A stretch of DNA of 46,462 nucleotides from Alphaproteobacteria bacterium (GTDB lineage Bacteria > Pseudomonadota > Alphaproteobacteria > Rs-D84). Made by a program: the position numbers and the translations under genes. Shown here piece by piece: positions 33,142-43,365 of the stretch (positions within the stretch are counted from its first letter, which is position 1; every line of letters starts with the position of its first letter). Location of the stretch: assembly GCA_009783855.1 (NCBI GenBank), contig WRCO01000007.1:1-46462 (forward strand). The letters run 5' to 3'. The notes beneath the pieces were generated by a model that saw only the letters and a program-made list of their open reading frames with translations, was not told where the DNA came from and ran no database searches.

Positions 33142-33582
33142 TTATTTTTCCAATTCATCCAACACGCGGTCAAGTCTTCGCAACGAGCTGTTCGCACAAC
33201 CGCGACCGGCCCATACCAGCAATTCTTCGCCCGTTGCCTGTTCGGCGATTGATACGTTGAAATTCCACCACCAGAATCCGTTAAAGAAGCAATAAAGCGG
33301 GCGGAATCTTTCGGGACGTTCGCGAATGATAACCGTATATTTTGCGTTGTTCGGAATGACGTCGGTATGTCTTTCCATATCATCGCCATCGGTAAAATCG
33401 CGCAGCCTGCCCACCTTGACGGCATATCCGCGCATTTCCAATCTTTCTTTTGCATGCATCCGCATGGAATATCCGCCGCGGACGGCGAACACGGTGCTGT
33501 CCGGCGTCATGGTGCCCGGCTTTACGTGCATGTGATTGCACGCGGATAGGAATATAATCGGAAGCATGACAAGGCGCGTCAT
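33142..33582 (-). CDS. Lipoprotein of unknown function
   Basis: 146 aa; lipobox FLSAC; ATGA overlap with the upstream gene. Confidence 0.7.
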   Translation of the reverse strand: MTRLVMLPIIFLSACNHMHVKPGTMTPDSTVFAVRGGYSMRMHAKERLEMRGYAVKVGRLRDFTDGDDMERHTDVIPNNAKYTVIIRERPERFRPLYCFFNGFWWWNFNVSIAEQATGEELLVWAGRGCANSSLRRLDRVLDELEK

Positions 33583-34955
33583 AGAAAATAATCTTGTTCA
33601 TTAAGGGTTGAATTCATGTCCGGAGTATATATCCGGCCGCGGTTCGGGATATTGCGCCATATATATATGACGTTCACATAATCGCGCGGACCCCACGCGT
33701 CAAAGTGCCCGATAAGATGCCGCGAAAGGTTCGTCGGGAACACATGCCGGATAGTATTGTTTATCCGCCGCGAGAATTCATCGCTGAACATCGCGCTTGC
33801 GATTATATTCATGACTATGATTCCGCCGGGCTTTGTGCGCGCCTTCATGCTTTCCATAAAATCGGTCGTTATCGCCGATTCCGGAATGGACCACCGCGAA
33901 AAGACATCCATCACGACAAGGTCGAACTTTTCGTCGGTTGTGCGAAGGAACGCGCCCGCATCGCGCACGACAAAACGGTTGTTCGGCGGCAATTCGTGAA
34001 AAAGGAAGTGTTCTTCGGACGCCCGTTGAAGCGCCGGGTTGATGTCTACGAACACGTAATTGTTGCGAAGGTCGCCGTGCCCGATGGTAAATCCGCCCGC
34101 GCCAAGGATAAGGATGTCTTTGACAATGTTTTGCGGAATCGAATGTATAAAATACCGGTTGATGAAATTCGCGTATTCGGCATGAGCCGTCCCATCAAGC
34201 GAAATCACGGAATGAATCGCCTTGTCCACAAGAAGGTACCGGTTGGCGGTGCTTTCTTGGATTGAAATCGTGCTTATCGCGTTATTGGACACTATGCCGA
34301 AATTTTTGCGTAAAAATGCGCTGTTGTTTATCGATACCGCGAATGCAAAGACGGCAAGCGCGGCAAAAAGCATCCATCGGCGCCCGCCCGCAAGATACGC
34401 GGCCGTTCCCGCAAGCGCCGCCGTAAACATGACCGTGTAATTTACTCCGAACAATGTCATGAAGATTAAAGTAGTAAACAGCGACCCCATAACGGAACCG
34501 ATGGTTCCAACCCCAAGGATTATACCGGTATTGTCGCGCGTCGCTTCGTGAAGATTCTGTGAAAGCGCGGCGGTGTTGAATCCGAACAGGAACGGCGCGA
34601 CGGACAGAAAAGTCAAAGCATAAACGAACGTCTGTATTATCGGCGAACGAAGTCCCGCCGCCGCCATAAATCCGAAATACGCGTGAAGAAGCGGGAAACT
34701 TGCGGCAAGGACGATAAGAAGCATCGCCCCGATAAAGCTTGCCCCGACAAGGCGTGATACGACCTTTGGCGGCATTTTTTTTGTGCCGACGAAATATCCG
34801 GCGGTCATCGCGCCAAGGTATGTTCCGATTATAATGCTTGAAATCGCGGCGGTTCCGCCGACGAAGTTCGAAACTTGACGCAATGCAAGCAATTGCATGG
34901 CAAGGCCGACATAGCCGTTAAGAAGAATAAGTGTGAGTGTAAGTTTCCGAGTCAT
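33579..34955 (-). CDS. Membrane-fused spermidine synthase-like protein
   Basis: N-terminal multi-TM region, then DILILGAGGFTIGHGDLRNNYVFVDINPAL and DLVVMDVFSR. Confidence 0.82.
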   Translation of the reverse strand: MTRKLTLTLILLNGYVGLAMQLLALRQVSNFVGGTAAISSIIIGTYLGAMTAGYFVGTKKMPPKVVSRLVGASFIGAMLLIVLAASFPLLHAYFGFMAAAGLRSPIIQTFVYALTFLSVAPFLFGFNTAALSQNLHEATRDNTGIILGVGTIGSVMGSLFTTLIFMTLFGVNYTVMFTAALAGTAAYLAGGRRWMLFAALAVFAFAVSINNSAFLRKNFGIVSNNAISTISIQESTANRYLLVDKAIHSVISLDGTAHAEYANFINRYFIHSIPQNIVKDILILGAGGFTIGHGDLRNNYVFVDINPALQRASEEHFLFHELPPNNRFVVRDAGAFLRTTDEKFDLVVMDVFSRWSIPESAITTDFMESMKARTKPGGIIVMNIIASAMFSDEFSRRINNTIRHVFPTNLSRHLIGHFDAWGPRDYVNVIYIWRNIPNRGRIYTPDMNSTLNEQDYFL

Positions 34956-35024
34956 GGGTGGAGAATAGCACGAAGCAAACAATCGGTGCAAGATGTTTGT
35001 TTGGTGTCGTCTTCTGTCCTAAAA

Positions 35025-35072
35025 CCTGCCCCGCTTGCGGGGCGGGATAGAAGCTTTTGGCGAGCATTTAAG
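35025..35072 (-). repeat. Diverged, truncated copy of the 69-bp palindromic repeat
   Basis: Minus strand CGCCAAAAGCTTCTATCCCGCCCCGCAAGCGGGGCAGG versus CGCCAACGAAACCTATCCCGCCCCGCAAGCGGGGCGGG. Confidence 0.65.
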
Positions 35073-35115
35073 TGTTGAAAATTTCAAAAATCAAGAAACG
35101 CAAGGCTTGTATTTC

Positions 35116-35192
35116 TGGCGCACCCGACAGGATTCGAACCTGTAATCCCCGCCTTCGGAGGGCGATGCTCTATCCAGTTAAGCCACGGGTGC
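35116..35192 (-). tRNA. tRNA-Arg (anticodon CCG), CCA encoded
   Basis: Minus strand GCACCCG...CCTCCGAAGG...GGTTCGAATCC...CGGGTGCGCCA. Confidence 0.95.
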
Positions 35193-35321
35193 GGTGCAGT
35201 GTATTATAAACAAATTTTTACAAAAAACAACCATTTTTCACAATTCATTTTTCACTTTTCATTGTTATTTTCCCCTTGCGTGTCTTGTGCGAAAACTGCT
35301 TTAATATCCGCATATAAGGAA

Positions 35322-37670
35322 ATGAGAAAGTTATCGGCGATTTTCGCGGTTGTTTTGCTTGCGTTCCATTTTGCGGACGCGGGCGCGCTGTCGCCCGACC
35401 CGCGGACGCCGTCGCGCGCCCATAATGCGCCGGGGCGGGCCGCCCCTGTCCCACAGGCTCCGCGCACACCCGGACAGCAGCAAACGCCGCAACCCGGACA
35501 ACCGCAACAGGCGGCCGCGCCGCAACCGTCCGCGCGCACGCCCGTTGGTTCGGCACCCCCGGCGGCACGGCAACCGGTTTCGGCCCGCGCGGCGACATCG
35601 CCGCAAGTTGCGCGTTCCGCCGCCGCACAGCCCACGCCGCCGCGCGCCGCCGCGCCCCAGACCCAGGCGCGCACGGCGACGCCGCAACAAGAACCGCTTG
35701 GGCAACGGACGCCGGCATTCGACGATTTGACCCGGATTGGCGGCGGATATGCGGCATGCCACGCGGCGTATACCGCATGCATGGACCAAGGTTGCGCGAA
35801 TGCCAATTCTACGTTCCGCCGCTGTATATGTTCCGACCGGTTTCGCGAATTGCAACGCCGGGACGACATGTTTGCGCAAGCGCTTTCAATGCTTCAAGAC
35901 TTTGCGGAAAACGACCTTCACGCGGTGAGCCTTTCGGCAGAGCGTGCCGCCGCAATGAACGCGTTGGTTACGCCGCCGCCGCGCCGCGCGACGTCGCATA
36001 CCGGCAACACTCTTACCAACATTCGCGATTTGCTTGCCGGCCGCCGGGTTCAGGGGGTGCAATCAAGGGTTGCGCCGCGTCTTGACCTTACCGACATATG
36101 GGGCGGGATGTCGGCGCCCGACCCGTTTGCGCCGCGCGACAATTTGCGGGTTTCGCCGACATTGGACGGCGCGGCGCTTCATGCCGAATTGAACCGCCAA
36201 TGCACTAACAACGCCGCGGTGCGCGCCGCGTGCGAAAACGAAGCGGCGTTAAACATGGTCCGCAACACGTTCCTTGTTGCGATAAACAACGATTGCGCGG
36301 CGGCGGAACGGCGTACGAACGACCGGCGTGTCGCGCTTGACGCGCGTGTACGCGAAGCCGAGATGGAGCTTCGCGATGCGCGGCTTGACGCGTTTCGCCT
36401 GTCGAATTCGACGTCTGTGAACGAATGTATTTCACAGGTTCGGACGGCGATGACCGCCGACAGCGTATGCGGAGAGGGATGGCGCCGCTGTCTTGACCCG
36501 ACGGGACAATTGATAAACCCGAATACGGGGGAAATACATTTCCGGCCGGGTCTTTTCGAACTTGCGACGGCGACGCGTCTTGACGTTTCGGTATTGCCGG
36601 CGGTGACGAATCCGCAATTGGCGGGCTTTTTGAATCATCAAAGAATGCATGCGGAACGAATTCTTTCAACGTGCCGGGATGATGCGAATCTTGTCTGGAA
36701 TCGTTTTGTTAACGAAACGATTATCGAAATATCACAGGCCCAGGCACGGAAAATAGACGAGATAAGAATGTCGTGCGTCGGCGTAATAGTTGATTGTTAC
36801 GATGAACAAATGGGACAGGCGCGAACGCTTACCGACGGGCGGACGGCGGATTCCAACGCTTTGAATGCGTTTATAACGATAAGCAATTGCCGGGATGCGG
36901 TCGCGACGTGCGCGGCGTTGTTTGCCGGCGCGAATGCACAGCGGTGTGAATTCGACGCGCGCGGTTCGATTACAAATATCGATGCGTGCGGGCTTCGCGC
37001 GCTGTTGAATTTTGTAAGCGGGGTGAATAGTGTAAGAGTGTTCGAGGCATGCGAACAGGATTTGGAAAGATTTATTATGGAACTGTGTGCGGACGAAGTC
37101 GAAAATCGCGAATGGCCGTACGCATGTCGCACAAAATCCATAACTGAACTCCGCCGCCTTATGACAGCGGAAGCGCACAAACATTGCGCCGATTTGAATG
37201 GCAATTTGCCGGACGGCATACTTGCGACCGCCCAGTCGTGGGATGAATTATGGCGCGATCACAGCGTTATCGGCAGAGTTTTAAGTACAATAACAGGAAC
37301 CATGACAAGCATACTTTCGGTAATATGCACAGAACACCCAAATGGAGTATGGTACGGTCGCGGTTCGGCACTTGACCCGAATAGGCTTGAACCAACATGG
37401 CATAACACGGTATTTGGCGGACGGCGACCGCCGCGGTCGACCGACATTCGCGGCATTCCGTATTCGGATTGGGGATTCTGTGTTCTTAATTCCCCGCGTG
37501 TGCAATGCGAACAGGCGGACGAATTCGCCAATGATATGGGATACGCGGTATGGAACGAACGGCGCGGAGAGTGCGAGCTTCTTCCGCAATGGGCGGTGGA
37601 AGTATGCACGGAAATACTTGGCGGGTTCTGGGATGAATCGCAGCAATCGTGCTATATACTGCGCGATTAA
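35322..37670 (+). CDS. Large Cys-rich secreted protein of unknown function (paralog of 24045-26600)
   Basis: [21 protein letters not shown] signal; P/A/Q/R-rich tract; [41 protein letters not shown]-terminal DWGFCVLN...[18 protein letters not shown]. Confidence 0.87.
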   Translation: MRKLSAIFAVVLLAFHFADAGALSPDPRTPSRAHNAPGRAAPVPQAPRTPGQQQTPQPGQPQQAAAPQPSARTPVGSAPPAARQPVSARAATSPQVARSAAAQPTPPRAAAPQTQARTATPQQEPLGQRTPAFDDLTRIGGGYAACHAAYTACMDQGCANANSTFRRCICSDRFRELQRRDDMFAQALSMLQDFAENDLHAVSLSAERAAAMNALVTPPPRRATSHTGNTLTNIRDLLAGRRVQGVQSRVAPRLDLTDIWGGMSAPDPFAPRDNLRVSPTLDGAALHAELNRQCTNNAAVRAACENEAALNMVRNTFLVAINNDCAAAERRTNDRRVALDARVREAEMELRDARLDAFRLSNSTSVNECISQVRTAMTADSVCGEGWRRCLDPTGQLINPNTGEIHFRPGLFELATATRLDVSVLPAVTNPQLAGFLNHQRMHAERILSTCRDDANLVWNRFVNETIIEISQAQARKIDEIRMSCVGVIVDCYDEQMGQARTLTDGRTADSNALNAFITISNCRDAVATCAALFAGANAQRCEFDARGSITNIDACGLRALLNFVSGVNSVRVFEACEQDLERFIMELCADEVENREWPYACRTKSITELRRLMTAEAHKHCADLNGNLPDGILATAQSWDELWRDHSVIGRVLSTITGTMTSILSVICTEHPNGVWYGRGSALDPNRLEPTWHNTVFGGRRPPRSTDIRGIPYSDWGFCVLNSPRVQCEQADEFANDMGYAVWNERRGECELLPQWAVEVCTEILGGFWDESQQSCYILRD

Positions 37671-37683
37671 ACGGAAAAGATAA

Positions 37684-38526
37684 ATGAAGCGTTGTGCGAA
37701 CATTTTCAAAATCATAACAATCGCAATCGTGATAACTGTCCTTGCACCCGATACGGGATACGGCGAACATGTCTGCCAAGCGCGCAGGGGAGGATGTTGC
37801 CCTTGTGATAAAATGAACGAGCGTAAATTAACAACGTGGCCAAATGCGTGGAGCCGGTCTTCCGTGTGGAAACTGAAAAAGAGTGGGTGCACCCATAACG
37901 ATAGTACTTATGTGTCTATATGCGACAGGCAGCCGTTGGATACACGGGATGTTAATATTGTCCCAAGTCCGCGCGCAAACAGTCGTAACGACTGTTGTTG
38001 GGAATGGAGTTGTCGCGCCGGCATGGTAAGGCACCAGGTGCGAAAACCAGGGGACACCCGTTGGGCATGTATCATGCCGGAACAATGCGATGAATTCGAC
38101 GGATATATAGCACCACTGGCCGGCGCGGAAGAGTGTGAAAGTTCCAATTGGATTTCCGCGGCGTATGCGCGTTCGTTCAATTCGGCGATACATATGCGGC
38201 TTACCAACGAAGCCGGACGATTCTATCATGTATGCACATGGGGATGCCGGGCTGGTGACGACCTTGCCACTTGTCATCCGCTTGACCTTTTCGAATGGGG
38301 CGGACAGGGGCGCGACGACAACGCCCGATGCGTCCGATGTCCGGAAAACATGGGACCAATCGAAAACCGCGCCCAATGGCAACAACACGGCCGATGCGGA
38401 CGCGGCACGCCGTATTCCCGCGAAGATATACAACGATGCTGGACCTGTACGGATTTCAACCCGCTTATAGAATGCATCAAAGGCAACCGCAACGCATGCC
38501 CCCCGGAAGAACGATTGGCAAGGTAG
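37684..38526 (+). CDS. Secreted Cys-rich protein of unknown function
   Basis: 280 aa; signal peptide; many Cys, including CQARRGGCCPC, DDNARCVRCPENMG, CWTCTDFNPLIEC. Confidence 0.8.
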   Translation: MKRCANIFKIITIAIVITVLAPDTGYGEHVCQARRGGCCPCDKMNERKLTTWPNAWSRSSVWKLKKSGCTHNDSTYVSICDRQPLDTRDVNIVPSPRANSRNDCCWEWSCRAGMVRHQVRKPGDTRWACIMPEQCDEFDGYIAPLAGAEECESSNWISAAYARSFNSAIHMRLTNEAGRFYHVCTWGCRAGDDLATCHPLDLFEWGGQGRDDNARCVRCPENMGPIENRAQWQQHGRCGRGTPYSREDIQRCWTCTDFNPLIECIKGNRNACPPEERLAR

Positions 38527-38535
38527 TGTAAGGGG

Positions 38536-39604
38536 CTATCTCTGCAACAGACTTAACATGAAATCATCAATGTCGCCGTCAAGGACCGCGGCGCTGTCGG
38601 TTTTTTCAAACGCGGTGCGCACGTCCTTCACCAATTGATACGGATAAAGGACATAGTTTCTTATCTGGCTTCCCCATTCTATTTTTTTCTGCGCGGCTTT
38701 CGCGGCGTCTTGTTCCGCCGCCCTCTTCCGCATTTCAAGTTCGTACAATTTGGAACGAAGCATCTTCATCGCCATGTCTTTGTTCTGCAATTGGCTTCGC
38801 TCGTTCTGACATGTCGTAACCGTGCCGGTCGGAAGATGCGTAATCCGAACCGCACTGTCGGTTTTATTCACATGCTGCCCCCCCGCGCCGCTTGCCCGGA
38901 ATGTATCAATCCGCAAATCTTTTTCGTTGATTTCGATTTCAATAGTGTCGTCTATATCCGGCCAGACATCGACCGATGCAAAGCTTGTCTGGCGTTTGCC
39001 GTTCGCATTAAACGGACTTATGCGCACAAGCCGATGCACGCCGATTTCATTACGAAGCCAGCCGTACGCGCGGTCGCCCGCAATGCGGTACGTTATGTTT
39101 TTTATGCCGGCCGTATCGCCGACGCTTTCTTCGACAACTTCGACCGAAAAGCCGTGCCTTTCGGCCCACCGCGCATACATCCGCGAAAGCATTTGCGCCC
39201 AATCCTGTGCCTCTGTTCCGCCCGCGCCCGCCTGGATAAACAAAAACGCGCCGCCGCCGTCCGCCGGGCCGTTAAAAAGGGTTATAAACTTCGCATCATG
39301 CGCGCGCGCGGAAAGCGCCGCAATTCCGGCGGCAACTTCCGGGTCTTCCGGCGCCATTTCAAAAAGTTCGGAAAGGTTTTTATATTCGGCCTCAAGCGCC
39401 GCAAAATCCTGGATAGTTTTTTCAAGCGATGCTTTTTTCTGCATCACGATACGCGCGGCGTCCGGGTCGTTCCAAATATCGGGATTATTCGATTCTTCTG
39501 TCACCGCGGTCAAATCCGCATTAAGTTTGGACAGGTCAAAGAAACCCCCTGACGGCCAAAAGGTCGTCTTGGGTTTGTGTTAATAATGCGCGTGCGTCGG
39601 TCAT
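38536..39604 (-). CDS. prfB: Peptide chain release factor 2 with programmed +1 frameshift
   Basis: Zero frame MTDARALLTQTQDDLLAVRGFL ends at ...AGG GGG TTT CTT TGA C...; +1 frame continues DLSKLNADLTAVTEESNN...; SPF motif (ISPFNANGKRQTSF) and GAGGQHVNKTDSAVRITH. Confidence 0.96.
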
Positions 39605-39656
39605 TTTTTTAATTGTACACCGGTTTGCGGCGAATGTCAAATTGTCTTGATTATAC

Positions 39657-39711
39657 CATTGAAATCTGGTATAATCCGCGCAATGACCGCCCCCGTTCCG
39701 GGGGCGTTTTT
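39657..39711 (+). promoter_or_regulatory. Promoter with 9-bp palindrome, followed by a GC hairpin and T-tract
   Basis: TTGATT-N17-TATAAT within ATTATACCA-ttgaaatc-TGGTATAAT, then CGCCCCCGTTCCGGGGGCGTTTTTT. Confidence 0.6.
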
Positions 39712-39736
39712 TGTGCACAAAAAAGGAAACAAAATC

Positions 39737-40636
39737 ATGAATCATTCAAAAATAACCTATACCGGCGACGGCAATACGTCGCAATTTCATTTCGATTTCG
39801 CCGTATGGCGCGCCGCGGACGTAAAGGTGTCCAGGAACGGATTGCCAGTGCCGGCGGCGGAATATAAATTGACTTTGAACAAATTGCCGGCGAATGCGTC
39901 ATTTGGACACGACGGCGGAAATATCGCGTTCAAAGTGCCGCCGAAAATCGGCGATGCGATTACCCTGTTCCGCGAATTGGCGCATCAACGCGTCGTATCG
40001 TACCAGCCGATGAAACCCGTCGACCCGGCCGCACTCAATGCCGACGCCAATTATATCATGGAAGTCGTGCGGGATATGAACCGCCGGGTCGAAGGATTCG
40101 CGGCGCTTGAAAACCTTGCCGAGATAGTGGAACGCGGAACCGCAATCGTCGAAGACATGGAAAACGCGCTTGCAAAGACTGTCATTGATTTGTCGGAATA
40201 TGCGAAGCTTTCGAATATTCCGGAAGTCCCGCAATTGCCGGATATTGATTTTGCCGCGCTTGCCGCACTTGTCGCGCAGATGGCGGGCGCCGATTATGTG
40301 GTGGAATCGGCAAACGGCCTTTCCGGTCCCGGATATACAAGCGGCTGGTACCGCAAATACAAATCGGGATGGGTGGAGCAAGGAGCGCTTGGCACGAACG
40401 TATCGTCCGAATCCGGCCAGGCAATCGTCCTTCCCGTGCCGATGAGAAATACCGATTATCATCATCTTTTAAGCCCAGGGACAACAACTTTGTTAACAAA
40501 TACATTGTCGCTGCGCGTGCGTTCCGGCACCAAGACGCCAACAGGTTTTACCGTTGTCGGAACCTGGTCACAGGGAAGCAGCGCGGGATTCGGAACCTGG
40601 GGCATTGCGTGGGAGGTAAAAGGTTTCGCGGCGTAA
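39737..40636 (+). CDS. Protein with a T7-type phage tail-fibre N-terminal-like domain
   Basis: MNHSKITYTGDGNTSQFHFDFAVWRAADVKVSRNGLPV...LNADANYIMEVVRDMNRR; alternative in-frame ATG at 39683. Confidence 0.7.
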   Translation: MNHSKITYTGDGNTSQFHFDFAVWRAADVKVSRNGLPVPAAEYKLTLNKLPANASFGHDGGNIAFKVPPKIGDAITLFRELAHQRVVSYQPMKPVDPAALNADANYIMEVVRDMNRRVEGFAALENLAEIVERGTAIVEDMENALAKTVIDLSEYAKLSNIPEVPQLPDIDFAALAALVAQMAGADYVVESANGLSGPGYTSGWYRKYKSGWVEQGALGTNVSSESGQAIVLPVPMRNTDYHHLLSPGTTTLLTNTLSLRVRSGTKTPTGFTVVGTWSQGSSAGFGTWGIAWEVKGFAA

Positions 40637-40674
40637 AAGGCCGCATGGACGCGGGGCCCGCGTCCATGCGGATT

Positions 40675-41916
40675 TCATTGCCTTACCTTTAACTTGTTCC
40701 CGATAATTTTTGCAATCGCATCGATATGGTATTTACCGCCGGGATAATCAAAACAAGCATTATACGGCGCGACAAGTGGAAGAATGGCATACGGGTTGCC
40801 GTTAAACGCGCATTCTATAAAAGCCGGGATATAGGATTCGTCCGCAATCACCACCCGGCCGCCTTTGTCCCGCGCCAAAGTGACGCCAAGGATTATCGTC
40901 TGTCTTCGGTTAAGGGCCGTCATGTTCGTTGTAAAATTGCCAAGCGAATATATAACAGGAACGCTCCGGTTATCGATTGTTTCGATTGTATCATATCTTT
41001 GCAGGACATGCGGATGCGACCCAAGAATGTAATCCGCGCCGGCGTCCGCCAACTCTTGCGAAACCTTTTGCTGAGTTGGGCTTTCCGTGTGTTCGAATTC
41101 ACGTCCGGCGTGCATATATGCGAATATAAATTCCGCGCCGTCTTTCCGGGCGGCGGCAAATTCCGCGGCGGCTTTTTCAGGGTCGTGAAAATTAAGCAGG
41201 GTTCCCCAGGCTTCTGGTTTCAGATATTTTTCTTCCTTTTTATTATACCAAAGCGCGTATGCGTGGATGGAAATCCGTATACCGTTCACGTCGACGATTA
41301 TATAACGCCTTTCGCCGCCGTCTTTGAAAGTTCCGGTATGCATAAACCCATATCTTTCGATATGGCCCAAAGTTTGCATTGCCCCCGGGTAACCGGCGTC
41401 AAGGATATGGTTGTTGGCGGTAATCACCGCATCAAACCCGGTATATCGCAACGCGTCAAGAAACGCGACGGGCGAATTGTGATACGGCTTGTCGCCAAGG
41501 TGCCGTCTGCCGCGGATTTCGTGGCGGAACGGCCTGTCCTGTGCAAGTGATGTTTCCAGATTGCCAACCGCCAGGTCCGCGGATTCGAATATCGGCTTTG
41601 TGAATTGAAAGCTTTTGTTAAAGTCATAAGTTTTGCCGGTGCGCGCGGCTTTTTGTTGGCGCTCTGCGCACATAAGGTCGCCGACAAACAAAATGTTGGC
41701 CCTTTGCGTATTTGTGCGCCCTGTTTTGGTTTGGCGCCATACGCCGTCCGGACTTAAACCGTAACGCGGCGGCGGAGTATCCGAAAGCATCGGCTGGGCC
41801 CGTCTCTTGACGATTTTAATAGGCGGCCTTGCGCGTTCGGGTTCGTCATAGCGTCCCACGAAGGCGACCGCCAACCTTGCGGCATTCGCAAATGTTTGCC
41901 ATATCCGCTTCATCAT
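40675..41916 (-). CDS. CapA family (PGA_cap-type) protein
   Basis: ILFVGDLMCAERQQK, AVGNLETSL, VITANNHILDAGYPG, ADYILGSHPHVLQ, YSLGNF. Confidence 0.92.
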   Translation of the reverse strand: MMKRIWQTFANAARLAVAFVGRYDEPERARPPIKIVKRRAQPMLSDTPPPRYGLSPDGVWRQTKTGRTNTQRANILFVGDLMCAERQQKAARTGKTYDFNKSFQFTKPIFESADLAVGNLETSLAQDRPFRHEIRGRRHLGDKPYHNSPVAFLDALRYTGFDAVITANNHILDAGYPGAMQTLGHIERYGFMHTGTFKDGGERRYIIVDVNGIRISIHAYALWYNKKEEKYLKPEAWGTLLNFHDPEKAAAEFAAARKDGAEFIFAYMHAGREFEHTESPTQQKVSQELADAGADYILGSHPHVLQRYDTIETIDNRSVPVIYSLGNFTTNMTALNRRQTIILGVTLARDKGGRVVIADESYIPAFIECAFNGNPYAILPLVAPYNACFDYPGGKYHIDAIAKIIGNKLKVRQ

Positions 41917-41934
41917 AGACCTTTTTTCAGATTG

Positions 41935-43209
41935 CTAATTATATCTGCAATTCGCCAACTGGTGCGCGATGGCGTTGTTTTCCGCCGGATTCAGGGATTC
42001 AACCACCACGATAAAACAGCGGATGGAATCGCGAAGCACGAATACCTTTGTGCCAGCGCGGCGCGCATTCTGCATCGACGCCATAGTCGCAGAAGTAAGG
42101 AACGGGTTCTGCATCGTCGGCGGTTGTTCAAGTCCGGCCATTACAACCTGGGACGCGGTTCCGATGTCGAATATATCCGTCAATGAACGGAATTCCTCCC
42201 AAAGGTTTGCGGATACCACGGGCGGCATTGCGGCGCCCGGCGCCGTTGGCGGGGTCTGAGCGGTCTGCGGACTTTGGAACGTTGTGCCGATAGCAGTGCC
42301 CACCGCGGCGGCCGCGACCGTCTGCAAAGCGGTCGGCCCGACGGTTATTTCGCGCGGTTGAAATTGCATCTGCATATTTTCGCCGCACGCAAGGTTCATG
42401 CGGTTTACATGTCCCGCCAATACGGCGTCGACGGCGGTCTGCCATTCGGGGCCGCGGCGCGACCCGTCAAGCGTAAGAAGGTTTTCCGCCCATCCGAATA
42501 TATTGCCGCCGATATTTCCGGCGTTTGCGAATTGCATCACCATTTCCTGAGAGCCGCCGGGGATGCCCGCGCCGCAGAAATCGGCAAGAGTGGAGACAAG
42601 CCGGTTATGAGTTTCGCCGCCGCTTGTAAGAGCAACCTGGTGGCATGATATTGCGGCCTCTAATTCGCGGCGCCGCTGTACGCATTGGTCGCTTCGTTGC
42701 TTGTTAAGCTGTTCCGCCATGTTCGCCATGGCAAGGTACGCCATCAACTCCTGTTGCACGAACGAAGGGCAAAGCCGCGCGGCGATATTCATCGCATTGC
42801 CGCCGGTGGTGAAGCCCGCCTGAAAATTAGGCATCAGCGGCGTCGTGTCGCGTTGAAGACACAGCAAAACCCAGTTGTACAATTCGCCTTCCGTGGCGCC
42901 GACACAGCGGCCTTCCCGTTGACCCGGAATGACGGTCACATCGCCGCAATAATCGACAAGGCACTGGAATATCCGTTCGCGGCACGCGGTGTCGACGTCG
43001 GGCGTGTTGATGATATAGTGCGTGTTCCGCTGTTGCTGGCGGCGTGTTTCGGCAAGTTGCGGGAATCCGCGCTGTTGATTCGCGGTGCGCGTGGTTGCGC
43101 CCGTGCGCGCGACGTTTGTCGCGCCGGCTGTGGCCGGTTGAAACGACACGGCGTTCGCGGCGAATGCAATCGGCACAAAGCACATGGCAAGAAACATAAA
43201 TTTCTTCAT
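41935..43209 (-). CDS. Secreted Cys-containing protein of unknown function
   Basis: 424 aa; signal peptide; R/T/A-rich N-terminus (NVARTGATTRTANQQRGFPQLAETRR); CRERIFQCLVDYCGDVT. Confidence 0.8.
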   Translation of the reverse strand: MKKFMFLAMCFVPIAFAANAVSFQPATAGATNVARTGATTRTANQQRGFPQLAETRRQQQRNTHYIINTPDVDTACRERIFQCLVDYCGDVTVIPGQREGRCVGATEGELYNWVLLCLQRDTTPLMPNFQAGFTTGGNAMNIAARLCPSFVQQELMAYLAMANMAEQLNKQRSDQCVQRRRELEAAISCHQVALTSGGETHNRLVSTLADFCGAGIPGGSQEMVMQFANAGNIGGNIFGWAENLLTLDGSRRGPEWQTAVDAVLAGHVNRMNLACGENMQMQFQPREITVGPTALQTVAAAAVGTAIGTTFQSPQTAQTPPTAPGAAMPPVVSANLWEEFRSLTDIFDIGTASQVVMAGLEQPPTMQNPFLTSATMASMQNARRAGTKVFVLRDSIRCFIVVVESLNPAENNAIAHQLANCRYN

Positions 43210-43365
43210 ATTTGGAAATCCTCTCTCGTTTGCATTATTTTATCATATCCGCCCCCCCTGCCGCAAGGCAATTATAGTATCTGTTGACAATGTATTATTC
43301 TTGGAATATCATGCCAAGGCGATTTTCCGTTGGGAATTCGCTTTCATCAACCGGGACGGCACTAT

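Noticed and set aside
35219-35270. TTTTTCACAATTCATTTTTCACTTTTCATT before the second large secreted gene as a coding N-terminus
   Set aside because: AT-rich low-complexity leader; SD-led ATG at 35322 with a signal peptide is the better start
35252-35879. Several Arg/Cys-rich minus-strand ORFs opposite the second large secreted gene
   Set aside because: Shadow ORFs of low-complexity GC-rich sequence
38635-39583. Plus-strand ORFs (305 and 253 aa) opposite prfB
   Set aside because: prfB is unambiguous; antisense ORFs lack motifs
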